Positions 1 to 7,171 of a stretch of 64,000 nt of DNA are shown in pieces. Below the pieces are notes generated by a model. That model had not been told where the DNA came from, ran no database searches, and was given only the letters and a program-made list of their open reading frames with translations. A program made the position numbers and the translations under genes. The stretch comes from Microbispora oryzae (GTDB taxonomy: Bacteria > Actinomycetota > Actinomycetes > Streptosporangiales > Streptosporangiaceae): assembly GCF_017896165.1 (NCBI RefSeq), contig NZ_JAFCNB010000018.1, positions 1 through 64,000 on the forward strand, read 5' to 3'. Each line of letters begins with the position of its first letter. The first letter of the stretch is position 1.

Positions 1-413
1 ACGCGGTTCGGCAGCCCGCCGAGCCCGCCACCGCTCCCGACAGTCGCGTGGATCAACCCACCGACCCCCCAAGCACTCATAGCGTCCAAATAGCAGGACA
101 CTGTCTCAAAATCCTTGACAGGTACCGATTTCTTGCTCCAGTCCGAGAGGATTTCGTTGGTCTCGGAAACTGGTCTACGCACCGCCTCAGAATTTGCTCA
201 TAGCTGTTTCAGAGTATCGCCACAGAGTTTTCGCATAATCCGCCGCCCGGGACCTCTGAGTTGGTCAGAGTCGGCGTTTCCCGGCTCAGATCCGGCTCTG
301 AGGGCTCGCTCTCTGAGGGCTCTCTGAGCCGCTGGTTATCCCTGGTCATGCGCCTCGGGCCGCCCGGCGGACCGACGGCGCACGCATCCGGAGAAACGTG
401 TCCCGACTACACG
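1..413. other. left edge, no supported gene
   Basis: I see no convincing gene here. The stretch lies upstream of a three-gene overlapping cluster and presumably carries its promoter. It is less GC-rich than the chromosome to the right, and near 293-330 it repeats the word GAGGGCTC within a CT-rich tract. A short minus-strand frame open from 80 to the edge could be the 5' end of a gene lying to the left, but it is too short to support. Confidence 0.4.
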
Positions 414-932
414 ATGGGAAGCAGGAATGACAAGAAGACAATCGCCAACGAGCGCGAGGGCCTAAGCGGTACCGAGCGTCTGGAGAGTCGTCGGCTGGTG
501 ATTTCGCCGGTGCCGATTCAGACCGCGCGGGCATTCATCGCTTGGACCCAGCCCCGCCTCGCTTTGCCGGCCGGTGCCGCGTTCGCTGTCGGTGCCCAGA
601 CCGGTGACGGCACGCTCGTTGGTGTTGCAGTCATCGGCTGGCCCACCGCCTGGGCCTTCGACGACGGCGACACCGCCGAGGTCCTCGCCCTGGCCACCGA
701 CGGCACACCCGACGCCAACCGGGCGCTGCTCGGTTCCGCCTGGCCCCTGGTCCGCGAGATGGGTTACCGGCGCCTGATCGCCTACACACGCATCGAGGAG
801 TCCGGCACCGACCTATGGGACGCCGGGTTCCGCGTCGTTCCCAGGCCCTTCGGGTGGTGGGACACCGCCGGTCGAGCCGATAACGTCGCCCGCGTCCTGT
901 GGGCGATCCGGGCCGTCGGGGGCCGCCGATGA
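414..932 (+). CDS. XF1762 family protein (GNAT-like, mobile-element associated)
   Basis: A protein of about 172 aa resembling the XF1762 family, a small acyltransferase-like group often found on phages and integrative elements; its biochemical role is unknown. The family-like core starts near residue 30 (VPIQTARAFI). It contains VGVAVIGWPTA, a CTDGTPN-like segment (LATDGTPDANRALLG) and MGYRRLIAYTRIEESG. The frame is open further upstream, but the ATG at 414 is the first start close to a family-like length; a GTG near 498 is also possible. The stop overlaps the next start in an ATGA, so it is translationally coupled to the methyltransferase. Function is assigned only at family level. Confidence 0.72.
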   Translation: MGSRNDKKTIANEREGLSGTERLESRRLVISPVPIQTARAFIAWTQPRLALPAGAAFAVGAQTGDGTLVGVAVIGWPTAWAFDDGDTAEVLALATDGTPDANRALLGSAWPLVREMGYRRLIAYTRIEESGTDLWDAGFRVVPRPFGWWDTAGRADNVARVLWAIRAVGGRR

Positions 933-1939
933 GCGGGCTACGTGAGCCGTACTGGCACGACGACCACGCGGCGATCTACCACGGGGACGCGCGTGCGGTG
1001 CTGGCCGAAATGGCCGAGGGCTCGGTGGACTGCATCGTCACCAGCCCGCCCTACTGGGGCCTGCGGAACTACTGCGAGGGCCAGTACGGGCAGGAGGCCA
1101 CACCGGAGGCGTACGTGGAGAACCTTCGGGCCACCTTCGCCGAGGCCCGCAGGGTTCTCGCCGACGACGGCACCTGCTGGCTGAACCTCGGGGACTGCTA
1201 CGCGGCCAACTCCGACGGCTGGTCCCGCGGCAAGGACTACAACGCGCGCCAGCCCGAGGTGCGGCCCAAGGCCCGTCTGGCCGTACCGCCGAAGAACCTG
1301 CTCGGCATGCCGTGGCGGGTCGCCTTCGCCCTCCAAGAGGACGGCTGGATTCTCCGCAACGCCATCGTGTGGCAGAAGCCCAATGCGATGCCGCAGTCCG
1401 TCCGCGACCGGATGTCCAACAGGTACGAGCTGATCTTCCTGCTCGTCAAGCAGCAGCGGTACTGGTTCGACCTCGACCCGGTCCGTCAGCCCTACACCGG
1501 CGACCGTCCGATTTCCAGGCGGGCACGAGCCGGGGGCAACAAGCCGAACAGCATCACGACGGCCTGGCCTCCGAGCGGCAAGTACGGGGAGGACTCGGCC
1601 GGCCCGCGGCACGGCGCGGCGTTGCGGCCCACGGGTGAGCGGCATGCCGCCGCGCACCCCAACGGCAGGAACCCCGGGGACGTCTGGTCGATCCCCACCC
1701 GGCCACTGCGGGCCGCGCACTTCGCGGCATTCCCGATCGACATCCCGCTCAGGGCGATTGCCGCCGGCTGCCGTCCTGGCGGCACTGTCCTGGACCCGTT
1801 CACCGGCAGCGGCACCACCGGCATTGCCGCCCGGCAACTCGGCCGGAAGTTCGCCGGTATCGAACTGCACGCACCGTTCATCCAACTTGCTGGCGCGAGG
1901 TTCCGAGAGGCTGGAGCGGCATCGGGAGGCATGAGATGA
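929..1939 (+). CDS. DNA methyltransferase, beta class (N4-C or N6-A)
   Basis: A 336-aa site-specific DNA methyltransferase that transfers a methyl group from S-adenosylmethionine to an exocyclic amino group. The catalytic motif IV, TSPPYWG, is at about residues 39-45. The SAM-binding motif I, DPFTGSGTTG, follows near 288, and this order (IV before I) marks the beta class. A variable target-recognition region of about 200 residues lies between them. SPPYWG leaves N4-cytosine and N6-adenine both possible. The start is the ATG that overlaps the upstream stop (ATGA), and the 3' end overlaps the next gene the same way. No restriction endonuclease is adjacent, so it is either a solitary element-borne methylase or a partner of something outside the window. 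Confidence 0.9.
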   Translation: MSGLREPYWHDDHAAIYHGDARAVLAEMAEGSVDCIVTSPPYWGLRNYCEGQYGQEATPEAYVENLRATFAEARRVLADDGTCWLNLGDCYAANSDGWSRGKDYNARQPEVRPKARLAVPPKNLLGMPWRVAFALQEDGWILRNAIVWQKPNAMPQSVRDRMSNRYELIFLLVKQQRYWFDLDPVRQPYTGDRPISRRARAGGNKPNSITTAWPPSGKYGEDSAGPRHGAALRPTGERHAAAHPNGRNPGDVWSIPTRPLRAAHFAAFPIDIPLRAIAAGCRPGGTVLDPFTGSGTTGIAARQLGRKFAGIELHAPFIQLAGARFREAGAASGGMR

Positions 1940-2154
1940 AGTCGATGACATTCCGCGATCTACAGGACCTGCCGCCCACGATCGACCTGATGACCGCTGC
2001 CCGTGCCCTCGGCATCGGCCGGTCGAAGGCCTACCAACTTGCACGTGACGGAGAGTTCCCCGTTCGCATCATCCGCATCGGCGACCTCTACCGTGTCTGC
2101 ACAGTCGACCTCATGAAGGTCCTCGGGGTGGACACGGGCGAACGAGCGATCTGA
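1936..2154 (+). CDS. excisionase-like helix-turn-helix protein
   Basis: A 72-aa protein with a winged-helix DNA-binding fold of the excisionase/MerR-like kind. DLMTAARALGIGRSKAYQLA forms the helix-turn-helix, and the segment FPVRIIRIGDLYRV resembles the wing. In actinomycete integrative elements such a gene normally sits directly before the tyrosine integrase. Here a strong terminator hairpin follows within 5 bases and no integrase is found. Translation is coupled to the methyltransferase by an ATGA overlap. It could act as a recombination directionality factor or simply as a local repressor. Confidence 0.8.
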   Translation: MKSMTFRDLQDLPPTIDLMTAARALGIGRSKAYQLARDGEFPVRIIRIGDLYRVCTVDLMKVLGVDTGERAI

Positions 2155-2158
2155 ACTC

Positions 2159-2197
2159 GGGGCGTGTCCATGCCTCCTTTCGGCTTGGACACGCCCC
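2159..2197. terminator. bidirectional terminator hairpin
   Basis: A perfect 12-bp inverted repeat (2159-2170 with 2186-2197, arm GGGGCGTGTCCA) with a 15-base loop. It begins 5 bases after the HTH gene stop and 23 bases beyond the end of the converging minus-strand gene, so it can serve both. Confidence 0.85.
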
Positions 2198-2219
2198 TTG
2201 AGGATCTTGAGATTCCGCG

Positions 2220-4133
2220 TTAGGGCTGCGCTCCTGCTTTCCGCTCTGCTTCGGCGACGGTGTCCAGGACAGGGCCAACTGCTTGGAGCCATAGGGACTC
2301 CAGCCGACGCGAGCGTGATGGCTGGCGGCGCAAAATCGCGATTATGTAATCGCGGACGCTGGCCCGGCTGAGGTTTGATTTGCTCTTCCCCTCCAGAATC
2401 TGCTTGAGGCTCGGCCCTCCCTCTTCCTGAAGTGCCTCGACGAGTTCTAGTTCCTCGGTATCCAAGACTTCGAGCGGAGCGATGTCCGGGTCTTGAAGGA
2501 GGTTCTTGGCGCGCAGCCGCTCCCAGAGAACTGTGAGCGTAACGGGGTTGACTGGGAACCCTTCAGCAAGGACAAGCACTGGAAAGAACTTGCGATATGG
2601 CCTGTGAGCGGCTCCTGTGAGGCGGGATTCGTCCTCGCGGAGAGACTCGATCGTCGCATGGATCTGCTCGGCTTCTCCGACGAGCTTGTCCAAGTCCTCC
2701 ACCTGCGCTTCTTCAGACTGTGCAACAACCGATTGGCGCTTTAGCTGGGTCGTGGTTGTTTCGATAACGACCCAGGCGTCGCCGTAGTCGATGACGATGT
2801 CCGCCACGCGGCGCTTCAGCTTTCGGAACACTGCACGAAGTTCAGCATCACCGTAGACCCGCTGCGCGGGGCTTCCCTCGGCCACGCTCTGGAGGACCTC
2901 GAGTACGTAAAACTCGCTGAGATGGCGGAGGCACTGTTCAGCCTGTTTCGCGGTCTTGGTGGTGACCGAACGCTTCCCTGAAGTTGCTCCTGCCTTGATG
3001 TCAAACAGCGGGAGCCATCCTACGATGCGGTTGATCAGCAACTTAGGATCAAGGACAAGGAGACTGCCGTCGGCCAGTCGAACGACGGGCCAGCGCTCAA
3101 AGGTGCTGAAGGCCCACTGGAGGCCCGGCTCGCCATATAGATCTATTTCCTCCTTGACCCCAAGTCGCAAGGTCAGTAGATCGGCGCCGAGGAGGTGGAG
3201 GACGCGATCCAGACGCTCTGACGACCATTTCAAAATGCTGAAGTAGCCAGCCGGGACATGGGGGCGACCTCCAGCGGCGGATGCCCAAAGGGCAAGGCCG
3301 ACTGTCATGAGATCGTCAAGCGTGATGCCGGTGGCGTCCTTGTAAGCCTGAGCCAGGTCGATGACCTGCGGGTCGTCGCGATGTTCCGCAGGCATCTGGC
3401 GCCATCGACGGATAAAGCGCGCCATGAGGTGCACTTCGGAAGGTGGACTGTTGAAGTACTGATTGGCGATGATCTCGCGACCGAGTGGTCCTGGCGTGTC
3501 GCCCACCACGGACTGAGCAGGATGTTCTGCGCCTGAGCCGAGGTACTGCGTGATTGTGAGCAAGGCCAGGACGATATTTCCTGGATCGCCTTCGCGTTCA
3601 CCCTGATCATTGCTACGGGCCAACGCGAGTTTGGCTAGAAGCAAAAGTGCTTGTGGAACGACCAGGCCGCGCTTGGGTTCGCGCAGCAAGTTCGTTACAC
3701 GGTGCTGTAGCTCTCCCTCGAACCATATGGAGGCGTAGTGTCGGTCGAGCTCGGAACGTGCGGCACCGGGGGCTCGGAACGACGAGAGGATGTCGGCCAC
3801 GAAGAAGAGTACGTCGTAGACGGATACACGGCGCAGTTCCTCTGCGATCAACGACGGTGGAGGAGCGAAACCTAGTATCTCCTTCGCGGTTAGATAGACC
3901 AGCAACAGGTCAATGGGGGCGGGCCCAGCCGAATCAGCGTGAACTGGCACGAGAAGCCCGCTGTCCAGGCTGCGCCATTCCGTCACCAGCGCCGGCACGG
4001 TGGTGCCCGATACAACGGGCCGGTCTGGATAGGAAGCCACGAGGCGGCTGTTGCTGAGCTTCCGCGGCTCGCCGTCCACAAGCAGGGCTCGTGCCCGAGC
4101 AATCTGAGCTCGCAGGCGGTGCTCGTCGTTCAT
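2220..4133 (-). CDS. large unclassified protein with a possible degenerate PD-(D/E)XK core
   Basis: A 637-aa protein I do not recognise. The ATG at 4133 is preceded by GAGGTG at good spacing and is preferred over a GTG ten codons upstream. The N-terminal two thirds look mostly alpha-helical with no obvious signal or membrane segment. Near residues 440-465 there is ADIVIDYGDAWVVIETTTTQ, a beta-beta pattern with spaced acids followed by E-T-T. It resembles the D...ExK core of restriction-endonuclease-like folds, with threonine in place of lysine. A charged helical region follows. Base composition is clearly lower in GC than the flanking chromosome, consistent with horizontal transfer. The next minus-strand gene lies about 430 bases upstream. 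The nuclease-fold reading is inference; a defence role is only a possibility from its place on a mobile segment. Confidence 0.75.
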   Translation of the reverse strand: MNDEHRLRAQIARARALLVDGEPRKLSNSRLVASYPDRPVVSGTTVPALVTEWRSLDSGLLVPVHADSAGPAPIDLLLVYLTAKEILGFAPPPSLIAEELRRVSVYDVLFFVADILSSFRAPGAARSELDRHYASIWFEGELQHRVTNLLREPKRGLVVPQALLLLAKLALARSNDQGEREGDPGNIVLALLTITQYLGSGAEHPAQSVVGDTPGPLGREIIANQYFNSPPSEVHLMARFIRRWRQMPAEHRDDPQVIDLAQAYKDATGITLDDLMTVGLALWASAAGGRPHVPAGYFSILKWSSERLDRVLHLLGADLLTLRLGVKEEIDLYGEPGLQWAFSTFERWPVVRLADGSLLVLDPKLLINRIVGWLPLFDIKAGATSGKRSVTTKTAKQAEQCLRHLSEFYVLEVLQSVAEGSPAQRVYGDAELRAVFRKLKRRVADIVIDYGDAWVVIETTTTQLKRQSVVAQSEEAQVEDLDKLVGEAEQIHATIESLREDESRLTGAAHRPYRKFFPVLVLAEGFPVNPVTLTVLWERLRAKNLLQDPDIAPLEVLDTEELELVEALQEEGGPSLKQILEGKSKSNLSRASVRDYIIAILRRQPSRSRRLESLWLQAVGPVLDTVAEAERKAGAQP

Positions 4134-4560
4134 GACACCTCGGCGAAGTTGGTAGCTGAACACCTATGCACAAGAATATCGAAAGTGCGATCGAACTTTG
4201 TAGCAGAATCCTTCGATTGTCTTGGCGTCGAGCTAATGAGGGACGTCCATAGGGCGCCTGCGGATGGGATCTAAGGATCGATCATGGTGGCCATCACTGG
4301 CGACCGCGGGTCGTGATGGCGGTGTCGATGAACAGTGCTCGTATCGAAGACACCTCCGCCGATCTTGCTGGTACCTCCGGCCGATGGCACTGCTCTCGGT
4401 GACTATGCACGGCGATTGCCTCGTCCAGTACCTCGTGGGGCCAGCGATGTCATTGCATCCAACGACACCAATCCGTCGAGCATGGTGAACCACTAACGTC
4501 GCCTACCTCGCCGTGATCCCGGATAGGGGCCGAGCTGGAGGAGGGGTCGCAGTCGCCCTG
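4134..4560. other. intergenic, no supported gene
   Basis: About 430 bases with relatively low GC and no open frame that looks coding on either strand. It should contain the promoter of the large minus-strand gene to its left. The word ACCACTAACG at 4489-4498 recurs at 5397-5406 near the tRNA. Confidence 0.5.
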
Positions 4561-5118
4561 TCACCAACTAACGGCCACGGCGATTGGAACGGCCATGGGC
4601 TCATCCTGCCCGTCCCAGGTCAGCCACAACTCGTGGGGCGTGTCTACCTGAGCTACCTGAATGAGGAGGAACTCCAGCGACTCGCCCGCGCGAACGGCCG
4701 CATCGCGAGGGAGCTGTCGTGCAAGCCCTTGGAAGGGAACGTCGTCAGCGGTGACACCCGTGGCAGTCTGGGTTCCTTCGTTCCGCAACAAGTACCGCGC
4801 GCCTTGGACATGTTCTATCTTCCACCGCACGTCCTGCTGCACAGTAAGCCTTCGCTTGGGGGCGGCCGAGAGCTCTGCCGCCTGGATCTCGGGGAGTTGA
4901 GCGAGGGCGGCGGTCTTCTCCGCAGCGTTCGCAGAGCGGACCGCTGCTTCGGCAGCGATCTCGGTCGCCTTAGCCGATCTCTCTGCGATCTTCGAGTTCT
5001 TTCGCTGCCACACCCCAGTGGACACCAAGGTGAGCAGGGAGAGAGCGAAAGCAGCCCAGGCCGCGACGTCGCCGAAGTCGATATCCGACTGTTTGATCCA
5101 TTCGATCACATCGTGCAT
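4561..5118 (-). CDS. small membrane-anchored protein with coiled coil
   Basis: A 185-aa protein of unknown function. One hydrophobic segment (about residues 18-38, VAAWAAFALSLLTLVSTGVW) should cross the membrane. It is followed by a basic stop and an alanine-rich heptad-like coiled coil (about 40-78). A C-terminal beta-rich domain (about 85-185) contains RYLLRNEGTQTATGV, a pattern seen in small immunoglobulin-like folds. Similar proteins with a single membrane helix, a coiled coil and a soluble domain are common as hypothetical proteins in actinomycetes. A plus-strand frame over the same bases is poorer and was not chosen. There is no clear ribosome-binding site at 5118, so the start may lie a few codons in. 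Confidence 0.65.
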   Translation of the reverse strand: MHDVIEWIKQSDIDFGDVAAWAAFALSLLTLVSTGVWQRKNSKIAERSAKATEIAAEAAVRSANAAEKTAALAQLPEIQAAELSAAPKRRLTVQQDVRWKIEHVQGARYLLRNEGTQTATGVTADDVPFQGLARQLPRDAAVRAGESLEFLLIQVAQVDTPHELWLTWDGQDEPMAVPIAVAVSW

Positions 5119-5474
5119 GCGGCGGACTGTAGAGCACCTGGCGCCCTTACGTCCCGCTGAACCTGAGCTCCTGCGCGAGGGAGAGCCGCCGACTATGGGG
5201 GCGCTAGCGAGGTATCGCTTCCTTCCGGGGCTGTAGGGGCCGCGTACTCCTCAGGCTCGCTGGCCGGGGCATTAGAGCGACTGCACGCCTGGCCTTAAGC
5301 ATTCCGGGGGCCCGAGACCTGAGGTTCAACCGGGCGCCGGGGCGGGTGATTTTCAAGGCTGCCTGGGGTTGCTAACGGCTACGTGATCGGGTTCAAACCA
5401 CTAACGCCACGCTAACGAACGATCAAGGGCCTGATCGCTGTCTCCAGCAATCAGGCCCTTGACCTGCAACTACC
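5119..5474. other. intergenic flank of tRNA-Pro, possible element junction
   Basis: I see no gene. The segment holds three copies of CTAACG (about 5371, 5402 and 5412). One lies in ACCACTAACG (5397-5406), which recurs at 4489-4498; such repeats could be remnants of integrase arm sites, but this is weak. I found no duplicate of the tRNA 3' end in the window, so the attachment site cannot be delimited. A tRNA terminator is annotated separately. Confidence 0.4.
5423..5462 (-). terminator. tRNA-Pro terminator hairpin
   Basis: A perfect 13-bp inverted repeat, 5423-5435 with 5450-5462 (arm TCAAGGGCCTGAT), around a 14-base loop. It begins 12 bases past the CCA end of the tRNA gene and is well placed to end its transcript. 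Confidence 0.85.
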
Positions 5475-5551
5475 TGGTCGGGGTGGCGGGATTTGAACCC
5501 ACGGCCTCTTCGTCCCGAACGAAGCGCGCTGCCAAGCTGCGCTACACCCCG
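5475..5551 (-). tRNA. tRNA-Pro (anticodon CGG), CCA encoded
   Basis: A 77-base cloverleaf read on the minus strand. The acceptor is CGGGGTG paired with CACCCCG, the D stem is GCGC, and the anticodon stem CTTCG/CGAAG encloses TTCGGGA, giving anticodon CGG for CCG codons. The T arm is GTGGG-TTCAAAT-CCCGC, then discriminator A and an encoded CCA. Its 3' end points at the accessory segment 1-5.4 kb, as expected for an integration target. It lies 36 bases downstream of the metallophosphoesterase gene. Confidence 0.97.
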
Positions 5552-5587
5552 GTGGCTCAGGACCTCTGCCCTGTTGCCTCGGCAAGT

Positions 5588-6529
5588 CTAGCGGACTTTG
5601 CGGCTGCTTGTGCCATCTGACGTGACCGGGCGGCGTGGCACCAGGGTGAGCAGGGTGGCCTCCGGCGGGCATGAGAACCGCGCGGGCGCGTACGGCGAGG
5701 TGCCGAGCCCGGCGGAGACGTGCAGCCAGGCGCTCTCGTGGCGGCTCAGCCCCTTCACACGGGCGCGGTCGATGCCGCAGTTGGTGACCAGCGCGCCGTA
5801 GAAGGGGATGCACAGCTGACCGCCGTGCGTGTGGCCGGCGAGGAGGAGCTGGTAGCCGTCGTCGGCGAACCTGGACATGTTGCGCGGCTCGGGCGAGTGC
5901 ATGACGCCAAGCCGCAGATCGGCGTCGACCGGTGCGGGGCCCGCGATGTCGTCGTACCGGTCCCGGTCGATGTGGGAGTCGTCGATGCCTCCCACGTGGA
6001 CGTCCAGCTCGCCGACCTTGAGCCGGGCGGTCGTGTTGTTCATGTCCAGCCAGCCCGCGGAGATCATGGCGGCGCCCAGCTCACGGTAGGGCAGGTCGGG
6101 ATGGTGCCGGCCGGAGTCGCCCTTGGAGGTCCGCCACAGGTAGCGGGCGGGGTTCTTGGGCTTCGGGGAGTAGAGGTCGTTCGATCCGTACACGAACAGG
6201 CCGGGCCGCTCGAGGAGGGGCTCGACGGCGCGGAGGTACGCGTCGACGGCGTCGGGGTGCGCCAGGGTGTCGCCGGTGTTGACCACGAGGTCGGGATTGA
6301 GCGAGGCGAGCGATCTCACCCAGGAGATCAACCGGGAACGGCGCGGGGTGAGGTGCAGATCCGAGATCTGCAGGATCCGCATCGGCCGTTGCCCCGGCGC
6401 GAGCACCGGCACGTCGAAGCGGCGCAGGCGGAACCAGTTGCGCTCCACCACGGAGGCGTAACCGAGACCGGCCACGCCGAGGCCGAGCAGGGACAGGGGA
6501 ATCGCGGCGGCTTTCCTCACAACAGCCAT
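5588..6529 (-). CDS. membrane-anchored metallophosphoesterase
   Basis: A 313-aa calcineurin-like phosphoesterase with an N-terminal hydrophobic anchor (about 7-27). Metal-binding motifs appear in order: DLH at 57-59, GDT at 86-88, HS near 210 and GHTHGGQ near 232. The usual GNHD/E motif is GSND (115-118), so the histidine that serves as general acid in many relatives is missing; I believe this form is common in the actinobacterial subfamily. Substrate unknown. The corresponding mycobacterial gene lies beside the PBP/WhiB cluster, as here. It is transcribed toward the tRNA-Pro and diverges from the YqeY gene. Confidence 0.9.
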   Translation of the reverse strand: MAVVRKAAAIPLSLLGLGVAGLGYASVVERNWFRLRRFDVPVLAPGQRPMRILQISDLHLTPRRSRLISWVRSLASLNPDLVVNTGDTLAHPDAVDAYLRAVEPLLERPGLFVYGSNDLYSPKPKNPARYLWRTSKGDSGRHHPDLPYRELGAAMISAGWLDMNNTTARLKVGELDVHVGGIDDSHIDRDRYDDIAGPAPVDADLRLGVMHSPEPRNMSRFADDGYQLLLAGHTHGGQLCIPFYGALVTNCGIDRARVKGLSRHESAWLHVSAGLGTSPYAPARFSCPPEATLLTLVPRRPVTSDGTSSRKVR

Positions 6530-6603
6530 GATGCCCGACGTACGCTCCGCCTCCCGCCATAACCTGGCGAGGATGCCGTCCCCCGCACGGCAAGATGGAC
6601 CGC

Positions 6604-7059
6604 ATGAGTGCGTTGAAGGACAAGCTGAAGGCCGATCTGTCGGTCTCGATGAAAGCCCGCGACGAAGTGCGGGTCCGGACGATCCGGATGGCCCTCGCGG
6701 CGATCAACGTCGAGGAGGTGGCGGGCAAGGAGGCCCGCGAGCTCTCCGACGACGAGGTGGTCAAGGTGCTGACCCGTGAGGCGAAGAAGCGCCGCGAGGC
6801 CTCCGAGGCGTTCGCGGGCGCGGGCCGCGTGGAGCAGGCGCAGGCGGAGCTGGACGAGCAGGCCGTCCTGGACGCCTACCTTCCCGCCCAGCTGAGCGAC
6901 GAGGAGCTCGCGCGGCTGGTCGACGAGGCGATCGCGGAGAGCGGCGCGGAGGGCCCCAGGGCGATGGGCCAGGTCATGAAGGTCCTGAACCCGAAGGTGG
7001 CGGGGCGCGCCGAGGGCGGCCGGGTCGCCCAGGCCGTGCGGGCCCGCCTGTCCGCCTGA
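6604..7059 (+). CDS. GatB/YqeY domain protein
   Basis: A 151-aa member of the YqeY family, which shares a fold with the tail of the amidotransferase subunit GatB. The precise role is not established. It shows the typical helical arrangement: MSALKDKLKADL, then SMKARDEVRVRTIRMALAAI, a middle basic helix KKRREASEAF, and the C-terminal segment MGQVMKVLNPKVAGRAEGG near residue 120-140. The ATG at 6604 gives the usual family N-terminus; an in-frame ATG nine bases upstream is equally possible. It diverges from the metallophosphoesterase and converges on the PBP gene across a shared terminator. Confidence 0.92.
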   Translation: MSALKDKLKADLSVSMKARDEVRVRTIRMALAAINVEEVAGKEARELSDDEVVKVLTREAKKRREASEAFAGAGRVEQAQAELDEQAVLDAYLPAQLSDEELARLVDEAIAESGAEGPRAMGQVMKVLNPKVAGRAEGGRVAQAVRARLSA

Positions 7060-7124
7060 CGTCGTCCGCCTGAACCCCGTCCGCGGGGGTCGGCGCGCGA
7101 CGCTTGCCATGCCTGTGACAAGCG

Positions 7125-7164
7125 GGAACGGCCCTTCTCCGGTCACCCGGTGAAGGGCCGTTCC
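7125..7164. terminator. bidirectional terminator between yqeY and PBP genes
   Basis: Perfect 13-bp inverted repeat, 7125-7137 with 7152-7164 (arm GGAACGGCCCTTC), with a 14-base loop. It sits 65 bases after the YqeY stop and 7 bases past the PBP stop on the other strand. Confidence 0.88.
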
Positions 7165-7171
7165 GCACGCG

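Noticed and set aside
1-80. possible 5' end of a minus-strand gene running off the left edge
   Set aside because: Only 26 codons visible, no clear ribosome-binding site, no recognisable motif.
4513-5160. plus-strand frame of 215 codons
   Set aside because: It lies over the minus-strand membrane protein gene, has no domain logic, and the minus frame shows a clean membrane helix and coiled coil.
1-5474. direct repeat of the tRNA-Pro 3' end as an attachment site
   Set aside because: I searched by eye for the TTTGAACCC-containing segment in the accessory region and did not find it; the far junction may lie outside the window.
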